Shown: one piece after another, positions 48,201-60,380 of the stretch
Position numbering within the stretch: the first letter of the stretch is position 1
Layout of the letters: every line of letters begins with the position of its first letter
Assembly: GCF_026745355.1 (NCBI RefSeq)
Contig: NC_079205.1
Coordinates: 58,952,593-59,016,592, forward strand
Direction: 5' to 3'
Source: Beta vulgaris subsp. vulgaris
Taxonomy: Eukaryota > Streptophyta > Magnoliopsida > Caryophyllales > Amaranthaceae
Length of the DNA stretch: 64,000 bases
Program-made: the position numbers and the translations under genes
The notes under the pieces: generated by a model
Databases searched by the model: none
Seen by the model: the letters and a program-made list of their open reading frames with translations, nothing else
Told to the model about the DNA's origin: nothing

Positions 48201-48632
48201 AAAGGGAAAATAAAAACCTCCCTGCTATCTCCAAACACAGATTATGCTGTGTATCTCGTCTTCAAGATGACTGAAGGAACCTACGGGTTTTATTCACCTG
48301 TAGAAGGTGTAGTTAAAACTGCTGGAGGCAAAGTCGAAACCAGAAATGTGTATTTGGAGTCCCGGGACATGTACCAAATCGTTCCCAGGCGTGTTGGTAT
48401 TTTCAACCAGTTGAGGGGACGAGTGCAACCGGCTGAGAGACAAGACGGTGAAAAGCTCCCAAAGCAAAGAGCGGATGGGTGGCAGGAAGTCAAAATTGGC
48501 GAATTCTCGACTTGGATGGATGTAACAGATGGAGAAGTGGAGATGTCAGTATTGGAGGTGAAGGCTGGGAATTGGAAAGGCGGTTTACGTGTTGAAGGGA
48601 TTGAGATTAGACCAAAAATGGTTAAGAAATGA
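45201..48632 (+). CDS. F-box protein of the PP2-B (phloem lectin-like) family
   Basis: Exons 45201-45548, 47778-47896 and 48155-48632 encode 314 residues. The N-terminus is charged (EEEREs and KREEDREN), then an F-box spans about residues 33-78 (LPEGCIAAVTSFTSPRDACRF, then VWEHFLPSDY). The PP2 lectin domain fills the rest: STGKKCFTIAARNLAITWGD, WAWHSVPESRF, AELVAVCWLEIKGKI, LSPNTDYAVYLVFK, and DGWQEVKIGEF near the end. F-box/PP2-B proteins are predicted substrate receptors of SCF ubiquitin ligases that may recognise glycosylated targets. No Lys or Cys position looks aberrant and all introns are GT-AG. Intron 1 is 2.2 kb, begins with a long T run (about 45571-45595), and contains a Stowaway MITE. 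An in-frame read-through past the exon 1 donor would add only a short unrelated tail. Confidence 0.93.
47158..47407. mobile_element. Stowaway-like MITE in intron 1 of the PP2-B gene
   Basis: CTTCCTCTGTTTTACAATAAG at left and the complement of ATTATGAAACGGAGGAAG at right, with TA on both sides. Length is 250 bp. Confidence 0.85.
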
Positions 48633-51600
48633 GAGGATAATCAATGGATGTTGTTTGCTTTAATCTCAGGTAATATTTTATCCCGATCGAAATTGCTTGA
48701 TGAGAAGATTTATATCTGTGTGATCTATTGTTCTCGAGCAACTGAACCCTCTCTTTTATGTGCGTCAGATTTATTATGATCAGTGTAATTTTTTTTTTCT
48801 TCTGGAAGAGTTGTAAAGTTGTTTATTGTAGAGATGGGAGAGTTGTTAGCCATGGTGCAAATAAAATCTCCGCAGCAGATTCTGCTCTTTTCACTTGTCT
48901 GACAATGTGACTTTACGAGCTTTGTGGAATGCAGTAGAATTTTGTGTACCTGAGTACTGTTTCTGTAGTATGTATTGATGTTAAGTTTCTCATGGTTATC
49001 TACTTCTATGATCAAGAATTGCGGCTGGCTTAATTTTTTTTTTTTTATCTATATGAGTCACGGAAACAGGTTAAAGAAGGGAAGGGGAGGTTTAAATTTG
49101 TGACTTATCGTTCACAATACTTCAATATTAATTATTAAGTCAAGATAATTTTTGGTTTAATTGTTAGATGTTTTTTTTTTTTGGATGAGAGATTAATTTT
49201 GTACTCCTTTTGTAAAGGGGGATTTTTAGGCTTTATATGTAAGGAATACTTATTTTAACTATAAAAAAGGTACATTAATAGTTATACAACTTTGATACTA
49301 TGTTTTCTTTCATGTGAACCGTAAAATTTAAATAATTAAGCAGTAAGTAATCATTAATAATATTGATCTTTGATTGACATGATTCTATTAAATTTATTTA
49401 AACTAATGCAATACCATCTTCGAAAATGTAAACATTTACATGCAACGCTAGTGATCTTCTCTATTTCCACTACCAACAAGTTAGGGTTCTTGTCTTTTTC
49501 TTTTATTTTATTTTTTTATATTAAGAAAATTTGCATTAATTAAAATTAAAATTACAACCTAAGGGAGGACAATAAAAATTGAAATTAACAACAGACTAAA
49601 CTGATTCTCACAAGCTCCTAGAAAGCGTATAAGGTAAAATCACCTAAAGTAACATTTGATATTCATATCGCGGGTGTGGATGCTTTTCGATTATAGGTGT
49701 GTGAGTTTCGTCACTGTTTTCGCGAAGCTAACAAGGTTATTGATTTCATGGTTAGAAAGGCACATGATTACCCTTTCATGTTATATTGATTTCCTCCTTA
49801 TTGTATGGATTTCTCCCTCATCATCCATCCGAAAGGATGTTTTAGGCTAGTCTTTGGATTAGGGTGTTAGTCTAAGCTTGTTCTCCTTATAAAAAGATAT
49901 ATACATATAACTAATATATTTCTTAAAATTATATAATATAAAGAGCGTTGAATATATTTTGTGATGAATGGAGTAGATTATTTACATTTATCATTATTAA
50001 TACTACTATTACCAACATTTATCATTATTCTTGAATCTTGCACAACTGTCTTAAAGTGTGCATGCAATGGTGGCCTCAACCTGGCTAAGAAACGTGGAAG
50101 CAAATAAAGGGCAACAAGAGGTGAAGTTTTTAAAATGAGGGCACATAACCTTATTTTGTGTAGCATGCTAGTATCGTAACCTGTAGATAAGTCTTACACT
50201 CTTACTCATGATCCTGAAATGTTTGCATGAGTATGCAAGTCAAACCTCTTAGAAGCTTCTCATACCCTGATTATGTGTGCATGACTGAGCAAGTTAAAGG
50301 GAAGAGGTTGGATTTGGGACAGCTCATGCTGGCCTCAATTTCTAGCTCGAAGTTTTTGCCCTTAGCTTGCTAAATTGCTGCTCCGCTCGTTACGGCTAGA
50401 ATTTGGATCATTAATGACAATCGAGGTCAAATAAAAATTCTGTCGCAAATACTCTATCCGTTCCATAATAAGTTAAACACTTTTCTAAAAAAACTTTCAC
50501 ATAGAAGAGAGAAGTATTTCACTTATTATGAGACGGAGGAAGTATCTTTTACGATAAGACTGACCATCAAATAAGGACGAGAATACTCGTAATGTCATTT
50601 GTAGCGGGCAAACGACGTGATCTTCCATTCAAGATTCTCAAATAAATTGCGATCCTACTCCAAATCAGATGGGTCTTTCATGATCGGATCGTAAAATCGA
50701 ATCGTAAATTTGTAAGATTTCACAAATTTTGCGAGAATAAGATTTTATGATAAAATATGTAAACTGCTTTCCAATAGAAAACCCTAGCCGTAATGATAAT
50801 CATATGAGATAAGAAATAATGTCATCTAGAGAACAAAACATGTATAGAATATACATGTTTCTATAAGTCAAAAGCAAATGAAATGATTCAAAAAACATAT
50901 TGCACCAAGAAGAACTGAGGGTGAAAATTTGACAACAGGGCTTCAAACAAATGAATGTGACCCATTTATTTTAATATCCAGCAATAGACTTCAATAGAAG
51001 GGGTAAATGCAGAATCGTTAAAGTCGATAATAAATCGCGATTTTACCGATTATGTCGCTTTTGTAAAATTCTATATACGATTTTCCTTCAATTGCTTGGG
51101 ATTTAAGGAGGGAAGGGGGATGGGGGTGTTAGGCTTGTAGTGAGTCTCTTAATGAGGGTTATGTGCGAAAGCAGTCCAGAAGATTTCTTCTTACCAATTT
51201 TTCTTTTTAAAAAAATTTAGCTAAACATTGCGAAGAACAATGTAATTCACTTTTATAAAAGAGACCCATTTACCGTATAATGGATATTCTATAAATTTCT
51301 AGCCACAAATGAGTTTTTTCTAAAGCGGCATTGATCTTATGAGCCTTTTTTTTTTGCCGGATGTCATCTCCCACTTCATATTCACCCTATTTACTTTCAC
51401 CATTTTTGTCTTTCAGAAAGTCCACCCACCAAACAGCATTTGATTAGAGATCGAAGCTTAATTAGTATATGGCAAATGTTCCGGTATAGAATAAATGTTG
51501 TATTGTGAACTGATTTTTCTATATCAATTAACCAGTTTGATATCTTTGAAATAAAACACGCAAACTAACCTCGCGGAGGGTTGATCCGAGAAACGACTCT

Positions 51601-52004
51601 TCAATGTCTAAATCAGTAGAGTAAAAGCCGGTAGCTCTCAAGTACTATATAATAATAATAATTGTGAACATATATTAATAACTCAAATCATGAGATATTT
51701 ATATTGGCGAGAGTGTCCTTATCGGACACTTCTCCTACTGTTTGGATGAAATTCTATCATTTCTTTATACTTATCTTAAGGTCCATAAGTCTCATAAGAT
51801 AATAATATATCAGATCTAAGCCCAATATTGGTGGCCCGGGCATAAAGTAACGACAAGGTGCTTAAACGACACCGATATGCCTATTAATTCGGCATCATGA
51901 ATGTTCTCTTCCTGGATCTGCAGGACACCTTGACAGTTTTGACCAGGATGGTTTTGGACGGTCTACACAAACCGGTATGAAACTTGGACAACCCCTATCC
52001 AACA
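48633..52004. other. Gene-poor intergenic stretch
   Basis: Starts with the PP2-B 3' untranslated region. I see no further coding sequence. A small Stowaway lies at 50452-50542. GC content is low and several poly-T runs occur near 49035 and 49170. Confidence 0.5.
50452..50542. mobile_element. Very short Stowaway-like MITE
   Basis: CTCTATCCGTTCCATAATAAG and the complement of CTTATTATGAGACGGAGGAAG are inverted and flanked by TA. At 91 bp it is little more than the two inverted ends, and may be an internal deletion derivative. Confidence 0.8.
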
Positions 52005-52330
52005 AATCGATTTCAGTTCAGTTCAGTTTTCGTTTGAATCAATTCAATTAATTCAGTTCAGTATTCAGTTTTAGTTCAGTTTAATTGATCGATCAACTTT
52101 ACAGTTTTTCACAATTCTTTTCAGTTACAATTTGTTTTAGTTTAGTTGCAGCTCAGTTTTGATTTATCATTTACAATTTATTTCAATTTAAGTTTAACAA
52201 TTTTCATTTAATTTCAGTTGCAATTACTCCCAATTCAATTCCAATATCAATTACTTCAGTTGAAATTTCAATTTGATCAGTTCAATTATGAGTTCATTAA
52301 CCAAACCGATAGTTCTAGTTGTGCTAACAT
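52005..52330. repeat. Degenerate CAGTT/CAATT word array
   Basis: Roughly 320 bp composed mainly of TTCAGTTCAGTT and CAATTCAATT words with frequent substitutions. It resembles subterminal arrays of the hAT-like elements in this window, but no ends were found. Confidence 0.55.
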
Positions 52331-52439
52331 AAAAATGAAACTCTTAGATTTGTTATTATGGACTTATGGTACAAAAAGGCGTAATATGATAAAAAGACGA
52401 TTATACCCTTAACCATAGCCCTAATTTAAGATATCTCCC

Positions 52440-52798
52440 CTTTCTGGGTTACTCTGCATCTTTCTCTCTCTTCCACTTCTTCAATCTATCCTTCACCATT
52501 AATGAAACTCAGATTTCCTAACACACAACTTCACCACACATTTTCATTTTCACTAGGTACAGCTCTGTGTTACCTCAATTAATTCTGTTCCTTTTCTTTT
52601 TCGAAAAATCGGAAATCTGCTGAAATCCCTAACTTTCTCTCTCCTCGCCGACCCTTTCTTTCTCCGGCCAATTGGGCGGCCCATTGAATCATATTTTGGG
52701 CTCATTTCCGTCCCATTGGGCTCTTCTTCTTCCTCACTGTAACAGTTGATATTGGGCCGGGCGACGGAGAAGCCAGTGTTGTTGGAGTCAAGGATAAG
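52440..52798 (+). promoter_or_regulatory. Possible promoter and non-coding first exon of the MUSTANG-like gene
   Basis: A comparatively GC-rich block contains TTTCTCTCTC tracts and two TGGGCC/GGCCCA-type motifs, common in plant housekeeping promoters. It ends GGATAAG followed by GTCAGT, a plausible splice donor. The first good acceptor before the coding frame is TTGTCTTACAG at 57292-57302. That would make a 4.5-kb leader intron holding two MITEs. This is inference from motif order, and no transcript was available. Confidence 0.35.
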
Positions 52799-55654
52799 GT
52801 CAGTAATTTATTCACATTCACACTTTTATACGTACTTTGAACAAATTATTGCAACTGTTTTTGTAACTTTTGATAATTGATTGTATGTGAATTTTGTAGT
52901 TTGTGAATTGTGAGATTAATGTGTTAATATATATGTTGGTTTCTTGATATAAGAGTAATTTAATACATTTACATTTACATTACATCCTCTAGTACGAGAA
53001 TCAATTTTGTTAGAAAAATATGACTGTGTTTTGGATTGATGCAATCAAGGAATTGGATTATTTGTTCATTTTTGTATACTGTTGAATTAATGTTGGGACT
53101 TTGCAAATTGACTAAACAAATCAAATTTGTTTTATGACTTGTGAGTCTAAAAATGATGAATTTCACATAATATTACCCATTTAATGGTTGTTTTTGTTGG
53201 TAATTATGGGTTTGCGGTATTAGCCTATTTAGTTATTAGTATAAGGTAGTGGTTGAAATTGGGATTTTCGGCAATGGGGTCTGTTTGTGTGTGAATTAGT
53301 CAATTGGACATTCATCAAATCCTATATGCAATAAATTTCAAGAGTATTTTTAGTGAGATGAAAAGCAGGGAACTTGATAAATTGTATTATAGTAATTATT
53401 TCTATTGTGTTCGATACTATCGTAACGTTGGTGCTACCTCTCCGATCAAAATCCTGGATTTGCTGCTGCTACTATCACACTCTAATCTCTTGCTTAGTTT
53501 TTTGATGGGGTTCATTGATTTTTCCTTTTTTTGATATGGGTTATTTCTTGTTTTTGGAATTAGAAATGTGTTTTACTTTGAGCTAAATTTTACTCTTATA
53601 TTGTCACCATAGTCTCTGTAATTTTCCATGGCTGTATTAGGATTTGTAACCCATTATGCTGTAGTACTTATGACTTTTGCTTATTGCTTTAGTGAGAGGA
53701 AAAGTAGGGAACTTGACAAATTGTATTAAGGTATAATTACGAGTGACATGTAGTGTTGTGAAATGTGATTAAATTTTATCACTATATGTCTATATCTTCT
53801 AGTTAGAGGAAATTGGTTTGCTGAAAAATGGGTGAATTTATAATTTCTTTTGATGCATTTCTTAGTCGCTTGATTCAGGAAGAAAGAGGGTATGGTATTA
53901 TGGTTACTTGCACATCATTCCCATTTTAATTAATCTGAACCGAAATGATAGGAAAAGACAACGTTTTCACTTCGACTCTATTTTACTATGTGAAGCTTTA
54001 ATAGTTAATGCAATACATGAACAAAGATACTTTAATAATTAGCTCTTTAGCTGAGCATCATTTTGAAAATTCATCCTTAAACAATGAAGCACTTTTCTAA
54101 TGTATAATGTTAGGGACTTAGGGAAAACATATACTCCTATTGACTACCTAAAAACATCAATAGCAATCTGATAAAATCTTTAGCATTGACCAATATTACT
54201 AATGTGTATATCATACCCATGGTTTTTTACATAGCAAGCCAAGTAGGGAACCCTCATATCTGATATCGATTCTATATAGTGGCATTGGCTTTGATCATGG
54301 AAGAACCGGAGAAAGTAGGCTTTAGTTCGAATAAATATAAATTACACCACCACTATCTTTGTTTGTGTTTTCCCCCCTGTTGGAGGGGAAATCTAGATAG
54401 CTTTATTGTTATGTGTTTCTTTGATATTCTGCAGGCCATGTTGATTTTTTCTTTTGTAATTTTGATGCTTTACTAGTAAAGATCCTCACCAAGTATTAGT
54501 GTATTACTCTATTAGTGTATAAGAGAGCAAGAAGCAACTTATGAATTTAAAGAGTACAGCCTCTTCTCAAAATACATTTCTCATTTGCTTTAGAATCAGA
54601 TATTTGGCAGAGAGTATATGGTGGGTATATCAGATGTGATATTTTGGAAAGAAAAAAAGATGATTATAGTTAAAGAGAGTGGCTGATTGCTTATTGAAAC
54701 TTTAAGGAAATCGGACATCATTTTTGGGCTTCATATCCCAAAAACAGCTCGGGTACTCGTGTTTCAGGAGTAGAAATGTTCTGGAAATCTCAAGTCCCTA
54801 AGGTTATTTTCATAGGTTCTGATGTGTTCTCTCTGAAGGGAACCATGCAAAAGGCATGGTCTTCTATGTCCAAGCACAGGCAGGCAACATTGCAGCTAGG
54901 CCTGTTATCACAATTTTGTCTATATTGTGTTCGCTAGCGGAAACGGAATCTCCTCTTTTTAGGGAGAGTGCTAACTTTGGCAACATTGGGACATCCCTAT
55001 AGGCTATAGGCATCAGAGTTGAGCATTAGTATAACTATTCACCCTATGAAGTTCAGTGGCTCGGAGATGGACAGTGATAGTAAGCTCCAAGCCTCTAACA
55101 CTTTGATTCAGTCTTTTAACATCTTCACTCCCACACTATGCTCAGCAATCTACCTCCCCCTACCCCCTAAATCATCCATATGTTATCTCTCTTCTTCTAT
55201 GTAACTTCACCTTTGAAATCTGGTGTAGTAGTTTACGACTGCAAACAACAAAAAATGAGACGGTCAGATACAATGGGGATAAACGCTCTAGTTCTGGTTT
55301 GTCTTATCTCATATTCACATTTTAAGAAGGGTGTATCTCTAAATTGATTCCACAATAGTTGCCTGATTTCTCTTTGTTAGTATTGCTTGGTGAAAATTTG
55401 CTAAATATCGGTGATTTTAGGTTAGCATAGGATGGGAGAAGTTTTTAGATGGTGATAGATTCTTACATAATTGCTCAGACGCTCAAATTTCTGTATGGTT
55501 TGTTTGGGAACCAGAATCTCATTTGAAATTTTGGATTTGGCGCAAATGTGGTGTTTTGGAATCTAAAAGAATTCGGATTGGATTTCAGCCAATTCCAAGG
55601 TAGCCCAAATTGAACCAAATTGGAATCCATATTCAAACCTTGTCATTGAAAATA
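52799..55654. other. Probable leader intron or intergenic stretch
   Basis: No gene was recognised. The longest open stretches are below 80 codons and lack motifs. Confidence 0.4.
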
Positions 55655-56189
55655 AGGAAATTCCATTTGGTACTATTGTACTTTGGCTTTTTACATTTGG
55701 TACCCAATTTTTTTTGAATTCTCTATGGTACCATTGTAGTTTGGACTTATTCTCAACCATAACATTCCGTTAAATAAAACATTATTTTTGGGTTAAATAG
55801 GGTTAGTAGTTTGCCTTGTCTATGTGCCTTGTGCATCGAGAATAGTTTATCTTAAAGTTTCAGAGTCATTTTGGCTCTTATGGGTTAATTTTGAAGTCGA
55901 AATTGGAGAAAAACGACTAGAAACTTGTTTCACGTTTGAGAAGATTCTTGCTAATTCTTTTACCATATCGGACCTTAAATTTGGTAGTTAAGGACAAAAA
56001 TGACTCCCAAAACTTTATTTACACAAATTAGACAAACGTCTAACCTTATATAAGCTCCAAACTAATTTTTTGTTTAACATAATATTACTGTAGAAAATAA
56101 GTCCAAACTCTAGTGGTACGAATAAAAAAAAAAATTTAGGTATCGTATGAAAAAGCCCAAAAGTATACTGGTACCAAGTGGAATTTTCC
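55655..56189. mobile_element. Mutator-like MITE with a perfect 9-bp TSD
   Basis: Left AGGAAATTCCATTTGGTAC and the complement of right (GGAAAATTCCACTTGGTAC) are inverted, and further inward TTTGGCTTTTTACATTTGG faces a matching complement. TTGAAAATA flanks both sides (55646-55654 and 56190-56198), a perfect 9-bp duplication. The 535-bp element has no coding capacity. Confidence 0.85.
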
Positions 56190-56550
56190 TTGAAAATACC
56201 AAGCTTCTCTTTCTCTCCTACTCTCTTAACCTTTTTCAACCGTCCTTTCTCTCTCCTCCATCATTATCCAACTCTTTTTTTTCTAAAATCCATCAGCCTC
56301 CAATGCTTTCACGATAAATCTATGGTTTACTTTTTTTTATACAAGCTCCATTGGACTCCAAATTTGATGCTTTAATAGGAAGAACTTCATCAACAACAAA
56401 GTTTGAGAGCAAAAAGCACTTATTCGTTTCTTTCTATATAATTTTTTTCTTTTCATTGTTATCTTAGTCTTCATTGAAGACCAAATCTCGATGGTTTGTT
56501 AAACAATGATTTTACTGTAAATGGTATCGAAGGATAGCATATTAATTTTA

Positions 56551-56876
56551 GTGCTTGTTTGGTTGCAATAGGAATTAAATTCTCATATGAATTTTCAATT
56601 TGTGGGAAAGTAATTCCCTTATGAAATTACTAGGGATTAGTCTAAATTATTTGGTAGTCATTAGGGAAGTTGTAATTCGTAGAAATTTATGTAGGAATTG
56701 TGAGTGACCAAGGGGAGGGTAGGTAAATAAATTCTTACATTTTGTGGGAATTTCAAATTCCCATGAATTTCATTTCCCCTATTTTCTCCACTTCCTGTCA
56801 ACCAAACAGCTACGCAAATATGAAAATCATTGGAATTTTTATTGCCTACGTAGTTTCCTGTATACCAAACAACCAC
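56551..56876. mobile_element. Tourist-like MITE, family 2 copy a
   Basis: GTGCTTGTTTGGTTGCAATAGG at left and the complement of right (GTGGTTGTTTGGTATACAGG) are inverted. TTA flanks both sides (56548-56550 and 56877-56879). It is homologous to 61635-61948. Confidence 0.85.
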
Positions 56877-57231
56877 TTATACTTTCAAATTCTACAACTC
56901 AAATCTAAGTGTTTTCTGAACAGTAATATGTAATTGAAATTGGAACTGAATTTAGATATTTCAAATTTTAGATTTGAAATACAAGTTTCCAAACACTACC
57001 TTAGTACAAAATTTCTAATCTAAGTGGTTTCTCATCATGAGTTTACTGAGGGTACTTACTCTTTGCTTATTTATGCCAAACTTATGGATCTAAACTTATA
57101 TTAATTATTGGAACTTATTTGAACTTATTTTATATTAAGGTGAAGAGGGGGCACCCTGAATGTATTCAATTTGTTAGCTATTTATTACTCTATGTACCTT
57201 GCTTTTTTTTCTTTGCTTCCTGGATGAGTTC

Positions 57232-57302
57232 ATTCTTGTCTTGCTAATTGTTTTAACCTCCTTGTCTTGCTAATTGTTTTAACCTCCTTTCTTGTCTTAC
57301 AG
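57232..57302 (+). repeat. Duplicated 26-bp pyrimidine-rich unit before a splice acceptor
   Basis: TTGTCTTGCTAATTG and TTTTAACCTCC form a 26-bp unit present twice in tandem, directly followed by TTTCTTGTCTTACAG, the likely acceptor in the leader of the MUSTANG-like gene. Both units contain a candidate branch-point (GCTAATTG). Confidence 0.7.
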
Positions 57303-57406
57303 GTTAAGTACATTACGTGACTATTAGTGGAAGCTGTAAGTTAGTGATTGCTTATCAGTGGCATGAAGAGAAGCTTTCAAGAATTCAGACATTTTCCCTT
57401 TGATTT

Positions 57407-59197
57407 ATGGCGGATAATTCCTTGACTGTTCCAGATTCTCTCATACTCACAGATCATTCTCTAGTCATTGGACAAGAATTCCCTGATGTTGAAACATGCC
57501 GAAGAGCACTGAAAGATATTGCAATAGCATTGCATTTTGACCTCCGGATAGTAAAGTCAGACCGCAGTCGCTTTATAGCTAAGTGCTCGAAGGAGGGCTG
57601 CCCGTGGCGTGTTCATGTTGCAAAATGTCCTGGTGTTGCTACTTTTTCTATTAGAACACTGAACACAGAGCACACTTGTGAGGGAGTTCGTAATCTCCAT
57701 CATCAGCAAGCATCAGTTGGCTGGGTTGCAAGGTCGGTAGAATCACGAGTGAAGGACAATCCACAATACAAGCCCAAGGAAATTTTGCAAGATATTCGTG
57801 ACCAACATGGAGTTGCTGTATCTTACATGCAAGCCTGGCGCGGGAAGGAACGCAGTATGGCTGCCCTTCATGGAACATTCGAAGATGGATACCGAATTCT
57901 TCCGGCATATTGTGAACAAATCAGGAAAACTAATCCTGGAAGCATTGCCACCGTTGTTGCAACAGGACAAGAAAATTGCTTCCAGAGACTCTTTGTCTCT
58001 TTTCGGGCATCGATTTATGGCTTCATAAATGCTTGTAGGCCACTCTTAGAACTTGACAGAGCACACTTGAAAGGAAAATACTTGGGCACGATACTATGTG
58101 CTGCAGCTGTTGATGCAGATGATACACTTTTTCCTTTAGCAATTGCTATTGTTGATACGGAGAGTGATGAAAATTGGATGTGGTTCATGTCAGAGTTACG
58201 GAAGCTTTTAGGAGTCAATACAGAGAACATGCCTAGGCTTACAGTACTATCTGAAAGATCAAGGGGTCTTGTCGAAGCAGTGGAGACACATTTTCCAAGT
58301 GCTTACCATGGCTTCTGTCTGCGATTCATCAGTGAGAATTACCGTGATACATTTAAGAATTCAAAGTTGGTGAATATCTTCTGGAATGCTGTGTATGCAT
58401 TAACTTCAGCTGAATTTGAAAGCAAGATATCTGAAATGATGGAGGTAAATCAAGATGTTGTGACATGGTTCCAGCAGTACCCACCTCAGCTTTGGGCAGT
58501 TGCATATTTTGAGGGAGTCAGGTATGGCCATTTCACATTAAGTATTACAGAGCTGTTGTATAACTGGGCTCTTGAATGCCACGAGCTTCCAATAGTTCAA
58601 ATAATGGAACACATCCGCCACCAGTTGGTTACATGGTTTGACGAACGGCGTACCCTCGGCATGAGATGGAATTCCATTCTAGTACCATCTGCTGAAAAGA
58701 AAATCTCAGAAGCAATTGCTGATGCACGTTGTTATCAAGTGCTTCGTGCAAATGAGGTTGAGTTTGAAATTGTGTCCACAGAGCGTACAAACATTGTAGA
58801 TATAAGAGCTCGAGTTTGTTCATGTCGGCGTTGGCAACTTTATGGCATACCTTGTGCTCATGCTGCTGCTGCTCTCATCTCTTGTGGTCAAAATGCTCAT
58901 GTTTTTGCTGACCATTGTTTCACAGTTGCAAGCTACAGAGAGGCTTATTCTCAAATTATAATTCCTATTCCTGATAAGAGTCAGTGGAATAATGAGCCAG
59001 GTGAAGGAGTTGCAGAGGGTGGTGGAGGTGCCAAACTTGATATCGTAATAAGGCCGCCTAAAACTCGCCGACCACCTGGTAGGCCAAAGAAGAAGGTTTT
59101 GCGTGTTGAGAATTTAAAGCGGCCAAAGAGAGTAGTCCAGTGTGGTCGTTGCCATATGTTAGGTCATTCTCAAAAGAAGTGCACATTGCAACTTTAA
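57407..59197 (+). CDS. MUSTANG-type domesticated Mutator transposase (MUG1-3-like)
   Basis: A 596-residue intronless coding frame. The N-terminal MuDR domain is at about residues 20-95 (VIGQEFPDVETCRRAL, FIAKCSKEGCPWRVH, EHTCEG). The MULE transposase core is at about 200-300 (LLELDRAHLKGKYLG and DESDENWMWF-like words). A SWIM zinc finger lies near residue 470 (CSCRRWQLYGIPCAH), an AT-hook (RRPPGRPKKK) near 550, and a final zinc knuckle (CGRCHMLGHSQKKC). The layout and wording fit the MUSTANG A group of host proteins descended from Mutator transposases. These are conserved across angiosperms and affect growth and flowering in Arabidopsis. No terminal inverted repeats were found around it. The second catalytic Asp (SDRQKG in active elements) reads SERSRG at about 281, and the CxxH after it reads CLRF, so transposition activity is unlikely. 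Confidence 0.92.
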   Translation: MADNSLTVPDSLILTDHSLVIGQEFPDVETCRRALKDIAIALHFDLRIVKSDRSRFIAKCSKEGCPWRVHVAKCPGVATFSIRTLNTEHTCEGVRNLHHQQASVGWVARSVESRVKDNPQYKPKEILQDIRDQHGVAVSYMQAWRGKERSMAALHGTFEDGYRILPAYCEQIRKTNPGSIATVVATGQENCFQRLFVSFRASIYGFINACRPLLELDRAHLKGKYLGTILCAAAVDADDTLFPLAIAIVDTESDENWMWFMSELRKLLGVNTENMPRLTVLSERSRGLVEAVETHFPSAYHGFCLRFISENYRDTFKNSKLVNIFWNAVYALTSAEFESKISEMMEVNQDVVTWFQQYPPQLWAVAYFEGVRYGHFTLSITELLYNWALECHELPIVQIMEHIRHQLVTWFDERRTLGMRWNSILVPSAEKKISEAIADARCYQVLRANEVEFEIVSTERTNIVDIRARVCSCRRWQLYGIPCAHAAAALISCGQNAHVFADHCFTVASYREAYSQIIIPIPDKSQWNNEPGEGVAEGGGGAKLDIVIRPPKTRRPPGRPKKKVLRVENLKRPKRVVQCGRCHMLGHSQKKCTLQL

Positions 59198-59898
59198 TAC
59201 TATATTTATCTTCCCTTGTACATCTCGCAGGATTGTGATAGAATTGGTAGTTTTGTTGTATCCTTAAATGTCTCTCCAACAGTTGTAAAAATTAACTTAT
59301 GGGGCTTTCAACTTGTAGTCATGGCACTATGTCATATCTTCAACAATTTCATTAAGATACACGGAAACTAGCCACATGAAATGCCTATGCGACAGGGTAA
59401 AACATGAACTAATGAACTCGAACACGAGTGGAGTGGTCTGTGGCATGAAGTCTTGAGCGGTTGTGCAAAACCTCTCTCCCCATGAGAACTCGAGGATCTA
59501 GTCCTATGTTCCACATGAACATAATACTTCTATGTTATAACCAATAGGAGAACAAAATGTCTCTGAATTTAAGCAAGTTGCTCTGTTAGACCCATAATTC
59601 ATAAGTATTCTTTAATGCCGAATCTAAATGGACTTGCCGTGATGGTCGAAAAACAAAACTTGCTCATCCTCTTTATTGTTTTAGTTGCGTCAAAAACTTA
59701 CATCTACAGATCATCTTGTATCACTGCCATTTTGTTTGTTTGGTATGAAAACTTTCTTTCAAGCATATGATATAATGAATCTTAAAATTAGAGGTATTGT
59801 AGCCTCAAAATCAACGGCTATAAAGGTGGCATGTGGCTCCATCACAGCCTTACAAGTGGTGCGTACCTGCACTGGTAAAGTACATGGGTCATGAGTTT

Positions 59899-60380
59899 GT
59901 ATGGGTTAAAGTACACTTTTTTGAGGAAAAGGTGTACTAAAAACCATTCTTATGGCCCAAAGTTGTACTTAGGCCTGGTAAAGGTAAAGCCTAATCCTGT
60001 AAGAGAGTGAGGTGTACCATCCAATCAGCACCTGCCACGTGTCATAGCATTATTGCTTAGCCAATCAGATGCTCCTAAATTAGGGTGACATCAAGGTACA
60101 ACAGTCATTTCAAATAGTATAAATAGTCCTTGAAATCAGGGGAAATGTACGTTTTTCAGAGCATAGTACTGTTATTCTGCCATAAATTCTATCTCTCTAC
60201 TTTCTCTCTCTAAAAGTTCCTTCATATCCTTGATACCTGACTTAAGCTTCGGAGGGGGAAATACCACCCAAACCTCCAGGGTGGGTCCCTTTTTACAGGT
60301 TTCAAGGCAGATCTTAGGTCCGGGGTTTGAGTTCAGGCATTGTTGCACAAGTCTCCAAATTGAGAACCTAATGTTGGGGA
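59899..60380 (+). mobile_element. LTR-like fragment related to 17802-18262
   Basis: It opens TGTATGGGTTAAAG, like the other LTR's TGTATGGGTATAACC. It contains TATAAATAGTCC near 60118 as a TATA-type site, then TCTCTCTACTTTCTCTCTC, TGACTTAAGCTTCGGAGGGGG, and CCTCCAGGGTGGG. The layout of promoter, pyrimidine leader and GGAGGGG phrase is shared. The right border and target duplication are unclear. Confidence 0.6.
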
